DNA of 64,000 nt from Sphaerisporangium sp040649355 (GTDB lineage Bacteria > Actinomycetota > Actinomycetes > Streptosporangiales > Streptosporangiaceae). Shown in pieces: positions 42,279 through 49,310 of the stretch. The notes under the pieces are model-generated. The model worked only from the letters and a program-made list of their open reading frames with translations. It made no database searches and was not told the DNA's origin. Both the position numbers and the translations under genes were made by a program. The number at the start of each line of letters is the position of its first letter. Position 1 is the stretch's first letter. Location: assembly GCF_043197795.1 (NCBI RefSeq), contig NZ_JBICTU010000022.1:1-64000 (forward strand). Direction: 5' to 3'.

Positions 42279-44413
42279 GCGTCCGCTCCCGTGTCGAGGC
42301 TCTCCCCGAGGCCGTCGACGGCCTCGATGATCAGGCAGTACGTCCCGTCCACTTCCATGCGGTAACCGGGAGGGACGAAGGTGGTGGAGTTGGGTTCCTC
42401 CACGATCGCGGGTCCGTTCAGCGCGTAGCCCGGCTGGAGCTCCGCGCGGTCCACGACCACGGTGTCCGCCCAGACGCCGTCGCCGACCTGGACCCTCCGG
42501 GTGGAGATCCGCGGGTTCGGGGTGGTGCGCGTGTAGGGGACGAACTTCACCTCTCCTCCCGCGAGGAGCGCGGTCGCGCCCACGTACACGCTCTGGACGG
42601 CCTGCTCCGGCAGGTCGTACCCGTACACGCGGGCGTGCGAGGCGTGGAACATCTCCACCAGGCGTGTGTCCAGGTCCGGATCGTCCGGAGAGGCCGGGAT
42701 CACCGACTCGTACGAGCGGTCGAGGTGGCCCCGGTACGTCCGGATCTCCTGCTCGTAGTTCTGGCCCACGTACCGGCAGCTGACGTAGGTGGTGACGACG
42801 ATGTCACCGGTCGCGTCGGCCCGGCGCTGCGCGGCCAGTTCCGCGTGCGCCTCGCGGGCGAGGCGGGCGAGGATGGCGGCGAGGTCGGTCGCCTCCGGGG
42901 AGTCGAGCCGGCGTACGGCCGTCATCCTGCGGTCCACGCGCTGGTCGGAGATGATCGTCCCGAAGGCCGAAACCAGGCCGGGCGTCGGGGGCACGATGAC
43001 CCGCCGCATCCGCATGTGCCGGGCGATGGCCGCCGCGTGCAGCGGGCCCGCGCCGCCGAAGGCCACCAGGTCGAACTCGCGGTAGTCGTGACCCCGGTCG
43101 ACGGTGACCAGGCGGACCGCGCCGGCCATGTTCTCCACGGCCAGGGTGAGGACGGCCTCGGCCGCGGCGTCGACGTCCAGTTCCAGCGACTCCGCCAGCT
43201 CGCCGACGGCCGCCTCGGCGCTCTCGGCGTCCAGGGAGAGCTCTCCGCCGAGGAAGTGCTCGGGATGCAGCCGTCCCATGACGAGGTTGGCGTCGGTCAC
43301 CGTCGGCTGGGTGCCGCCCCGGCCGTAGCACACCGGGCCCGGGTCGGCCCCGGCGCTGGCCGGTCCGACGTGCAGCAGCCCGTCGTTGCCCACGTACGCA
43401 AGCGAGCTGCCGCCCGCGCCGATCGTCGAGACGTCGATGATGGGCACGGCGATGGGCACGCCCCACTCGACCTCGAACAGGCCGGTGTACTGGAGCTGGC
43501 CGTCCACGACCACGCCGACGTCGGCGCTGGTCCCTCCCATGTCGAGGGTGACGGCCTTGTCCGACCCGACAGCGCGCGCCCAGTAGCCGCCGCCCATCAT
43601 GCCGCCGGCCAGTCCGGACAGGACCAGCTCGATGGGACGGTCGGCGGAGTGCTCCAGCGGCACCTGGCCGCCGTTGGACTTCATCAGGGCGTGCCATCCG
43701 GACATGGCCCGCTCGTCCAGGCCCGTCGCGAGGGTGTGCGCGAACCGCTGGACGATGGGGCTCACGTAGGCGTCCATCGCGGTGGTCGCCGTGCGCTCGT
43801 ACTCGCGCCACACGGGGGCGACCTCGGCGGACAGCGATACCGCCACCTGCGGGAACGCCGCGCGCAGCTTGGCCGCCAGCGCGCGCTCGTGGTCGGGGTT
43901 GAGGTAGCTGTTGAGCAGGGAGACCGCGACGGCGGCGCCGTCGTGCTCGGCCAGCAGGCCGCCGACGGTCTCGATGACCCGGTCGACCTCCTCGTCCGCC
44001 AGCGCCAGGCGGACCGTGCCGTCGGCGAGCACCCGCTCCTTGACCCCGACCGTGCTCCGGCGGGGGGCGTAGGGCTCGGCCTTGACCCACTGCAGGTCGT
44101 ACCTGCCGGGACGGTCGATGCGCTGGATGTACAGGACGTCCTCGAACCCGGCCGTGGTCAGCAGGATGACGGGGGCGCCGCGGCGCATGATGACGGCGTT
44201 GGTGGCGATCGTGGTGCCGAGGACGAAGTCGTCCAGATCGGCGGTCAGGTCGAGGCCGGTGCGCTCCAGCGCGGAGAACACCGCGTCCGAGGGGCTCCGC
44301 GGGGTAGAGCTGACCTTCCGCAACAGCAGCTGTCCCTGGTCGGACAGCGCGACGAGGTCGGTGAACGTCCCACCCGTGTCCATCCCGACGCGCCAGCGGG
44401 GCGAGGTCGTCAC
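42275..44413 (-). CDS. Hydantoinase A/oxoprolinase-type ATPase subunit
   Basis: 712-residue HyuA-family protein with the ASKHA-type phosphate loop at the N-terminus (VGMDTGGTFTDLVAL) and the second loop VTLDMGGTSADVGVV. VLGTTIATNAVIMRRGAP, SAGADPGPVCYGRGG and FGGAGPLHA are also present. This is the ATP-using subunit that activates substrate or carboxyphosphate in acetone carboxylase, hydantoinase and oxoprolinase. GTG 44413 has GGAGGAAA and overlaps the ABC ATPase stop as GTGA. Substrate unknown. Confidence 0.92.
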   Translation of the reverse strand: MTTSPRWRVGMDTGGTFTDLVALSDQGQLLLRKVSSTPRSPSDAVFSALERTGLDLTADLDDFVLGTTIATNAVIMRRGAPVILLTTAGFEDVLYIQRIDRPGRYDLQWVKAEPYAPRRSTVGVKERVLADGTVRLALADEEVDRVIETVGGLLAEHDGAAVAVSLLNSYLNPDHERALAAKLRAAFPQVAVSLSAEVAPVWREYERTATTAMDAYVSPIVQRFAHTLATGLDERAMSGWHALMKSNGGQVPLEHSADRPIELVLSGLAGGMMGGGYWARAVGSDKAVTLDMGGTSADVGVVVDGQLQYTGLFEVEWGVPIAVPIIDVSTIGAGGSSLAYVGNDGLLHVGPASAGADPGPVCYGRGGTQPTVTDANLVMGRLHPEHFLGGELSLDAESAEAAVGELAESLELDVDAAAEAVLTLAVENMAGAVRLVTVDRGHDYREFDLVAFGGAGPLHAAAIARHMRMRRVIVPPTPGLVSAFGTIISDQRVDRRMTAVRRLDSPEATDLAAILARLAREAHAELAAQRRADATGDIVVTTYVSCRYVGQNYEQEIRTYRGHLDRSYESVIPASPDDPDLDTRLVEMFHASHARVYGYDLPEQAVQSVYVGATALLAGGEVKFVPYTRTTPNPRISTRRVQVGDGVWADTVVVDRAELQPGYALNGPAIVEEPNSTTFVPPGYRMEVDGTYCLIIEAVDGLGESLDTGADA

Positions 44414-46008
44414 GATGTTTCCTCCGTACTCTCAGACGTGCTCTCGGACGTGCTCTCGGACGTGCTCTCGGACGTGCTCTCAGACGGGACGACGAGGGTC
44501 GTGCGACCGTTCGAGGGCTGGTCCTGGGTCGTTTCGACGCCTTCTAGCAGCGCCAGGGCGTGCGCGAAGGCGTCGACGGTGTCGTAGTCGCCGACCGCCA
44601 GCTCCTGGACGATCCGGCCGCCTTCCAGGACCATCACCCGGTTGGCGACCTCGAAGACCTCGGGGGCCTCGGTGCAGAAGACGACGACGGCGCGGCCGTC
44701 GGCGGCGAATTCGTTGAGCATTGTGTAGATCTCGGCCTTGCTGCCGATGTCCACGCCCCTGGTGGGCTCCTCGATGACGAGCACATCGGGCATGGTGGCC
44801 ATGGCGGAGGCGATGGCCACCTTCTGCTGGTTCCCCCCGCTGAGCGCCGACAGGTTCTGGGCCGGTCCTGAGGTGCGCACGGCGTACCGCTCGATCATCT
44901 GGGTCGAGCGAGCCTGGATCTCCCGCCGGCGGAGCCGGGCGAACGGCCCGCAGATCTCGCGCCGTCCGAGCCGCAGGACGAGGTTCTCCCCCACGGACAT
45001 GTGCTGGAAGAGCATCTCCTGGCGGTCCGCCGAGAGGTAGGAGGTCCTCGACCGCAGGGCCTTGACGCCCTGGGCGCCGTCCAGCCGCGCCTCGCCGGTC
45101 GCGGGGCGGTGCCCGCCCAGGGACGCCACCAGCTCGCGCCCGCCCGACCCCTCCACGCCGACGACCGCCAGCACGTCTCCCTGACGAAGCTCAAGGTCCA
45201 GGGGGCGGAAGGAGCCCTGCCCGTCGGTCCAGCCGGTCACCTCCAGAACCCGCGCGGCGTCCTGCCCGCCCGCGAGCCGGGAGCTCGCGCGGCGCTCGGT
45301 ACGGAGCGTCTGGCCGGCGACGAGCTCGACGGCGATGGCGGGCTCGGTGAGCGCGGTCCCGGTCAGGGTCGCCGCGGGAACGCCGTCCCTGATCACCACG
45401 ACGCGGTCGCAGTGCGCGACCATCTCAGAAAGCCGGTGGGAGACGAAGACCACGATGTGGCCCTGGTCCGCCAGCCCATGCATGAAGGCGAAGAGCGCGT
45501 GTGACTCCTCGTCGGTGAGGGCGGAGTTCGGCTCGTCGAAGAGGAAGAACCTGGCCGAACGGACCAGGGCGCGAGCGATCTCCGTACGCTGCCGCACCGC
45601 GAGCGTGCACCGTTCCAACGGCTGGCCGGCCAGGTGCGCCACGCCCAGCGACTGGAGGATGCGCCGCTGCTCCTCCCCCGCCACCGGGGCCCGCCACCGC
45701 GAGCCCTCGTTCCCCACGAGCAGGTTCTCCTCCAGGGTGAGGTTGGTCCACACCTGGGGTTCCTGGTGGACGATGGCGATCGGGTCGGAGACGTCTCCCG
45801 GCTGCCACGGGCGTCCGTCGACGAGGATCTCGCCCGAGTCCATCGACTCCTCGCCGCAGAGGATCTTCGTCAGCGTGCTCTTACCGGCGCCGTTGGGCCC
45901 GGCGATGCCGAGGATCTCGCCGCCGCGCAGGGTGAGGTCGACTCCGGCCAGCGCCTGCGTGCTTCCGAACCGCTTTCGCACCCCGCGGATCTCCATGGTG
46001 GTGGTCAT
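44410..46008 (-). CDS. CUT2-type sugar ABC transporter, double ATPase
   Basis: 532 residues with two nucleotide-binding halves as in RbsA/XylG/AraG. The first has Walker A GPNGAGKST, a degenerate signature LAVRQRTEIARAL and Walker B FFLFDEPNSALT. The second has a degenerate Walker A (GVEGSGGRE), signature LSGGNQQKV and LVIEEPTRGVDIG. Asymmetry of this kind is normal for the family. The C-terminus carries five SEST tetrapeptides encoded by a 12-bp tandem repeat, not normal for the family. ATG 46008 overlaps the permease stop as ATGA. It energises import of a sugar or sugar-like compound. Confidence 0.93.
   Translation of the reverse strand: MTTTMEIRGVRKRFGSTQALAGVDLTLRGGEILGIAGPNGAGKSTLTKILCGEESMDSGEILVDGRPWQPGDVSDPIAIVHQEPQVWTNLTLEENLLVGNEGSRWRAPVAGEEQRRILQSLGVAHLAGQPLERCTLAVRQRTEIARALVRSARFFLFDEPNSALTDEESHALFAFMHGLADQGHIVVFVSHRLSEMVAHCDRVVVIRDGVPAATLTGTALTEPAIAVELVAGQTLRTERRASSRLAGGQDAARVLEVTGWTDGQGSFRPLDLELRQGDVLAVVGVEGSGGRELVASLGGHRPATGEARLDGAQGVKALRSRTSYLSADRQEMLFQHMSVGENLVLRLGRREICGPFARLRRREIQARSTQMIERYAVRTSGPAQNLSALSGGNQQKVAIASAMATMPDVLVIEEPTRGVDIGSKAEIYTMLNEFAADGRAVVVFCTEAPEVFEVANRVMVLEGGRIVQELAVGDYDTVDAFAHALALLEGVETTQDQPSNGRTTLVVPSESTSESTSESTSESTSESTEETS
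44435..44482. repeat. 12-bp tandem repeat in coding sequence
   Basis: Four full copies of GACGTGCTCTCG (last ends in A), with partial copies on both sides, encode the (Ser-Glu-Ser-Thr) tail of the ABC ATPase just before the HyuA ribosome site. Confidence 0.93.
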
Positions 46009-47063
46009 GTGGCGCTTGCCGTTCCCCGGCGGCGGCTGCCGAGATCGCTCGTCACCCGGTCGAGGATCACCGCGCCGATGGTCACGAACCCGACGAAGAG
46101 CAGTTGGGCGAAGGCGCCGATGCCGAGCAGGGCGAGGCCGTTGGCCAGCACGGCGAGCAGCACCGCTCCGAGGAGGGTGCCCCAGATGGTCCCGCGCCCG
46201 CCCATGAGACTGGCCCCGCCGATGACCACCGCGGCGATCACCTGGAGGTTGAGCTGGCCGGCCGAGTTGGGCCCGACCGAGCCGACGTAGGAGAAGTCCA
46301 GGATGCCCGCGATGGACGCCATGAGCGCGCTGACCATGAAGACCACCAGGCGGTAGCGCCTGATCGGCAGGCGCGCGATCGCCGCGGCCTTGGGGTTGCC
46401 CCCGATCGCCAGCAGGCGGAACCCGACGATGCTCCGGTGGCGCAGGAACCAGAAGACGCCGAAGAAGAGCACGAGCCACAGCACCTGGATCGGGATGCCG
46501 AACGGGAGCTGCGTGCCGCCGAGCGCCTGGAAGATCCCGAGCTCCCACGAAGGCGGGGGCGGGGTGTTGTAGGCGGGGTTGAACGTGGAGGCGTTGCTGA
46601 TCAGCAGCTCGGTGCCCGACGCGAGGCTGAGCAGCCCGAGGGTCGCGATGAAGGAATGGATCTTGAGGTAGGCGGTCAGGAACCCGCTCAGCGCGCCGGC
46701 GAACAGGCCGATGAGCAGGGCCATCCCCAGGGCGGGCAGGAACGGGAGCGTGAAGGGAAGGCTTCCGCCGCCCAGCCACAGCACCGCCAGGGAGGTCGCG
46801 ACCAGGCCGTAGATCGCGCCCACGGCGAGGTCGATCTCACCCAGGAGGATCACGGACAGCTGGGCGAAGGCGATGATGCCGAGCGAGGACATCGACCGGA
46901 GCAGGGTCAGCAGGTTGTCGCTGCTGAGGAACGTCGACCGCTGCGACTGGAAGAACAGGCCGATGAGGATGATCGCGAGCACCAGCCCCAGGGTCCGCAG
47001 GCGTTCCAGGGGCAGGGTCACGCGGTGGAGGGGTGGACTGGCGACGTCGGGTGCGGTTGACAT
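46005..47063 (-). CDS. CUT2-type sugar ABC transporter permease
   Basis: 352-residue RbsC-like permease with about nine or ten membrane segments. Typical loops are SVILLGEIDLAVGAIYGLVA, HSFIATLGLLSLASGTELL, AIGGNPKAAAIARLPIRRY and VIGGASLMGGRGTIWGTLLGA. ATG 47063 has GGAGG with good spacing. It sits between the binding protein and ATPase genes, the order of many CUT2 operons. A single permease is expected to form a homodimer. Confidence 0.94.
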   Translation of the reverse strand: MSTAPDVASPPLHRVTLPLERLRTLGLVLAIILIGLFFQSQRSTFLSSDNLLTLLRSMSSLGIIAFAQLSVILLGEIDLAVGAIYGLVATSLAVLWLGGGSLPFTLPFLPALGMALLIGLFAGALSGFLTAYLKIHSFIATLGLLSLASGTELLISNASTFNPAYNTPPPPSWELGIFQALGGTQLPFGIPIQVLWLVLFFGVFWFLRHRSIVGFRLLAIGGNPKAAAIARLPIRRYRLVVFMVSALMASIAGILDFSYVGSVGPNSAGQLNLQVIAAVVIGGASLMGGRGTIWGTLLGAVLLAVLANGLALLGIGAFAQLLFVGFVTIGAVILDRVTSDLGSRRRGTASAT

Positions 47064-47092
47064 GTGACACCTCCTGACACTCGATGCACGTT

Positions 47093-47190
47093 GAGCGGTT
47101 CGACGACTGCCGAGCGGATCGTCGGCGGGACGGCCGCCGAGCGGTTCGACGGCGCGTTGGCCGCTGAGCGGTTCGACGGCGTGACGGCTG
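47093..47190. repeat. Degenerate 19-27-bp direct repeats
   Basis: GAGCGGTTCGACG recurs at 47093, 47112 (two mismatches), 47139 and 47166. The last two units are 27-bp tandem copies. The array fills most of the spacer between the binding-protein stop and the permease ribosome site. Confidence 0.82.
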
Positions 47191-47208
47191 TCGCGGCGGG
47201 ACGCACGT

Positions 47209-48345
47209 CTACGGCGTCGTGGCGTCGGCGAGGCGCTTGCGTGCCTCGGCTGTGGTCATGAGCCCGGAGCCGCCGTCCTTGGTGATCACGATCGGCTGCA
47301 GGTACTGAAGGGGCTCCGCGGGGACCTTGCCGGTGGTCAGGTAGTCCACGCACGCGGAGACGGGCGCCTCGGCCTGGTTGTCGAAGCCCTGGTCGATGGT
47401 GACCAGCGTCCGGCCCGCGTCGATCGAGTCGAGGATCGGACCGCTGACGTTGAACCCGGAGGTCCACACCTTGCCGGTCAGGTTCTTGCTCTTGATGATG
47501 TCGCCGACGCCCTCGACGCCCTGGTCGGTGTGGAAGAAGAGGTTCACGTCGTTGTGGGCCTGCAGGAACGGTCCGACGCTGTTGAGCACTTCCTGGGTGG
47601 TGAAGTTGTCCCCGGTGGGGATGCCGCTCTTGGGGTCGTTGAAGAACTTGGTGTCGGGGAAGGCGGAGGTGAAGCCGGTGACGAAGCCCGTCATGCGGGC
47701 CTGCGCCCACGGTCCGGCCGGCTGGCCGCTTCCGAGGGCGACGGTGTCGAGGGTGTAGCCCTTGGCCTTGACGATGTCCGCGGTGGTCTTGCCGTTGATC
47801 TCGCCGGACTGCTCCTCGTTCAGCGCGTAGAAGGCGAACCGCTTGGAGTTGGGAACGTCGTTGTTCAGGGTGAAGACGGGAACGCCGGCCTTGACGTACT
47901 TGTCGATGATGCCCACGTACTGGTCGGGAAGCGGTGACTGAAGGCCCAGGCAGTCGACCTGGTTGCCGCTGAGGAGCGTCTCCAGCTCGGCCAGTTGCGC
48001 CGAGGTGTTGGTGGTGACCGGGCCGGTGAGCCGGCACGAGATCGCCAGCCGGGCCTTCTCCTTCTCGCAGCCGCGCTGCATGCCGATGCGCATCTGCGCG
48101 CCCTGGATCGGCAGCGCCGTGCCCTGGATGTCGATGATGACGTTCGCCTGCTCGCCGCTCTTGATCTTCTCGGCGATGCGCGGCGCGAGCTTGAACTCGC
48201 CCCACGAGAACGTGTGCGACATCGCCTGGGCAGGCACTTCGGTCCCCGTGGAGGTCGATGTCTTCGAGCTGCTCTGACAACCTGCGGTCGCGAGGACGGC
48301 CGCGAGACCGGCCACGCCTAGCGACCAGGAGCGATAGCGGAGCAT
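47209..48345 (-). CDS. Sugar-type ABC transporter substrate-binding lipoprotein
   Basis: 378 residues. A lipoprotein signal ends in LATAGC (Cys23), followed by a Ser/Thr linker and a periplasmic-binding fold of the ribose type (peripla_BP_4): VDCLGLQSPLPDQYVGIIDKYVKAGVPVFTLNNDVPNS (given in part), TADIVKAKGYTLDTVAL, VWTSGFNVSGPILDSIDAG and TLVTIDQGFDNQAEAPV. ATG 48345 is chosen because AGGGTGG precedes it by five bases; GTG 48354 is the alternative. It is the first gene of the catabolic operon. The unusual Cys residues inside the mature domain (RGCEK, ISCRL, DCLG, SACVD) may form disulfides. Ligand unknown. Confidence 0.9.
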   Translation of the reverse strand: MLRYRSWSLGVAGLAAVLATAGCQSSSKTSTSTGTEVPAQAMSHTFSWGEFKLAPRIAEKIKSGEQANVIIDIQGTALPIQGAQMRIGMQRGCEKEKARLAISCRLTGPVTTNTSAQLAELETLLSGNQVDCLGLQSPLPDQYVGIIDKYVKAGVPVFTLNNDVPNSKRFAFYALNEEQSGEINGKTTADIVKAKGYTLDTVALGSGQPAGPWAQARMTGFVTGFTSAFPDTKFFNDPKSGIPTGDNFTTQEVLNSVGPFLQAHNDVNLFFHTDQGVEGVGDIIKSKNLTGKVWTSGFNVSGPILDSIDAGRTLVTIDQGFDNQAEAPVSACVDYLTTGKVPAEPLQYLQPIVITKDGGSGLMTTAEARKRLADATTP

Positions 48346-48364
48346 ACGTTCCACCCTAGATCTT

Positions 48365-48381
48365 GTTCGGTATCACCAAAC
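48365..48381. promoter_or_regulatory. IclR-type operator, operon side
   Basis: GTTCGGT-ATC-ACCAAAC, an inverted repeat with one mismatch, 20 bases before the binding-protein start. A nearly identical site (14 of 17 bases) lies at the start of the divergent iclR-type gene. Confidence 0.62.
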
Positions 48382-48458
48382 GGGGTTATGTGATGCAAAA
48401 CTATGGCATTGGGAAAATTCGGACGTCAAGGGGGTATACGTCACTTTACGGGAGAGGG

Positions 48459-48488
48459 TTGACGTTCCCGTTCGGTCATCCCGATAAT
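48459..48488 (+). promoter_or_regulatory. Promoter of leaderless iclR-type gene
   Basis: -35 TTGACG (48459-48464), 18-base spacer, -10 GATAAT (48483-48488). The expected start of transcription is at or within a base of the GTG at 48495, and there is no ribosome site, so the mRNA is probably leaderless. Confidence 0.65.
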
Positions 48489-48489
48489 C

Positions 48490-48506
48490 GTTCGGTGACC
48501 CCAAAC
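48490..48506. promoter_or_regulatory. IclR-type operator, regulator side
   Basis: GTTCGGT-GAC-CCCAAAC overlaps the GTG start of the IclR-type gene, so binding would block its own transcription start. It matches the operon-side site in both arms. A third half-site CGTTCGGT is at 48469-48476. Confidence 0.55.
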
Positions 48507-49286
48507 AGCGACAACGCCGACAAGTACCGCGTGAAGAGCCTCGACCACGCCCTGGACGTCGTGGAGGCCCTCGCGCACGGTGGACGTGAGGGCCTCGCCG
48601 TCACCGAGGTCGCGACCACCGTCGGCATGTCCAAGAGCAGCGCCTACTCGATCCTGCAGACGCTGCTGCGACGCGGATTCGTCGCCAGCCATGGCACCGG
48701 CCCGACCCGGCGCTACCGCCTCGGCCTGAGTTTCGCCTACCTCGGAGACCAGGTGACGTCCCAGACCGGGCTCCGCGAGGTCGCGATGCCCTACCTGGAG
48801 GAGCTGACCCGCGTGGCCGGCCTGACCTCACGGCTCGCGATCTTCGACGAGGGGTACGCCGTGGCCATCGGGCGGATCGACGGGCCCGGAACGATCCGCA
48901 TCGCGCCGTTCCTCGGCCGCCGCGAACTGCCCCACGCGACCGCGATCGGCAAGGCGATGCTCTCGACCCTCGGCGACGACGAGGTCCGTACGATCATCGA
49001 GTCGATCGGCCTCCCGGCGCGCGGCCCCAACACCATCGTCGACATCGACACCCTGCTGCACGATCTCCATCGCTCCGCCGAGCGGGGTTACGCGGTCGAC
49101 GACGAGGAGGACACGGCCGGGGTCGTGTGCATCGGCGCGAGCGTGCTCGACCGCACGGGCACCTGCGTGGGAGCGATCAGCGTGACCGCGCTCAAGCACG
49201 AGATGCGCGCCGACGCCGCCGCCGAGATCGGCACCCTCGTACGCCGCTACGCGGACACCATCACCACCGAACTGGGAGGACGCTAG
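48495..49286 (+). CDS. IclR-family transcriptional regulator
   Basis: 263 residues. The N-terminal winged helix (ALDVVEALAHGGREGLAVTEVATTVGMSKSSAYSILQTLLRRGF, given in part) is followed by the IclR effector domain (PYLEELTRVAGLTSRLAIFDEG, LPHATAIGKAMLSTLGDDEV, RGYAVDDEEDTAGVVCIGASVLD). GTG 48495 is used because a good promoter ends just before it. It is divergent from the catabolic operon and very probably its regulator, binding the paired GTTCGGT sites. The ligand is expected to be the transported compound or an intermediate. Confidence 0.93.
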   Translation: MTPNSDNADKYRVKSLDHALDVVEALAHGGREGLAVTEVATTVGMSKSSAYSILQTLLRRGFVASHGTGPTRRYRLGLSFAYLGDQVTSQTGLREVAMPYLEELTRVAGLTSRLAIFDEGYAVAIGRIDGPGTIRIAPFLGRRELPHATAIGKAMLSTLGDDEVRTIIESIGLPARGPNTIVDIDTLLHDLHRSAERGYAVDDEEDTAGVVCIGASVLDRTGTCVGAISVTALKHEMRADAAAEIGTLVRRYADTITTELGGR

Positions 49287-49310
49287 TCGCCCGGCCTGGC
49301 TACGTAGAGC

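Noticed and set aside
42269..44587. 772-codon plus-strand open frame opposite HyuA
   Set aside because: Antisense frame of a clear HyuA gene; no motif and no ribosome site.
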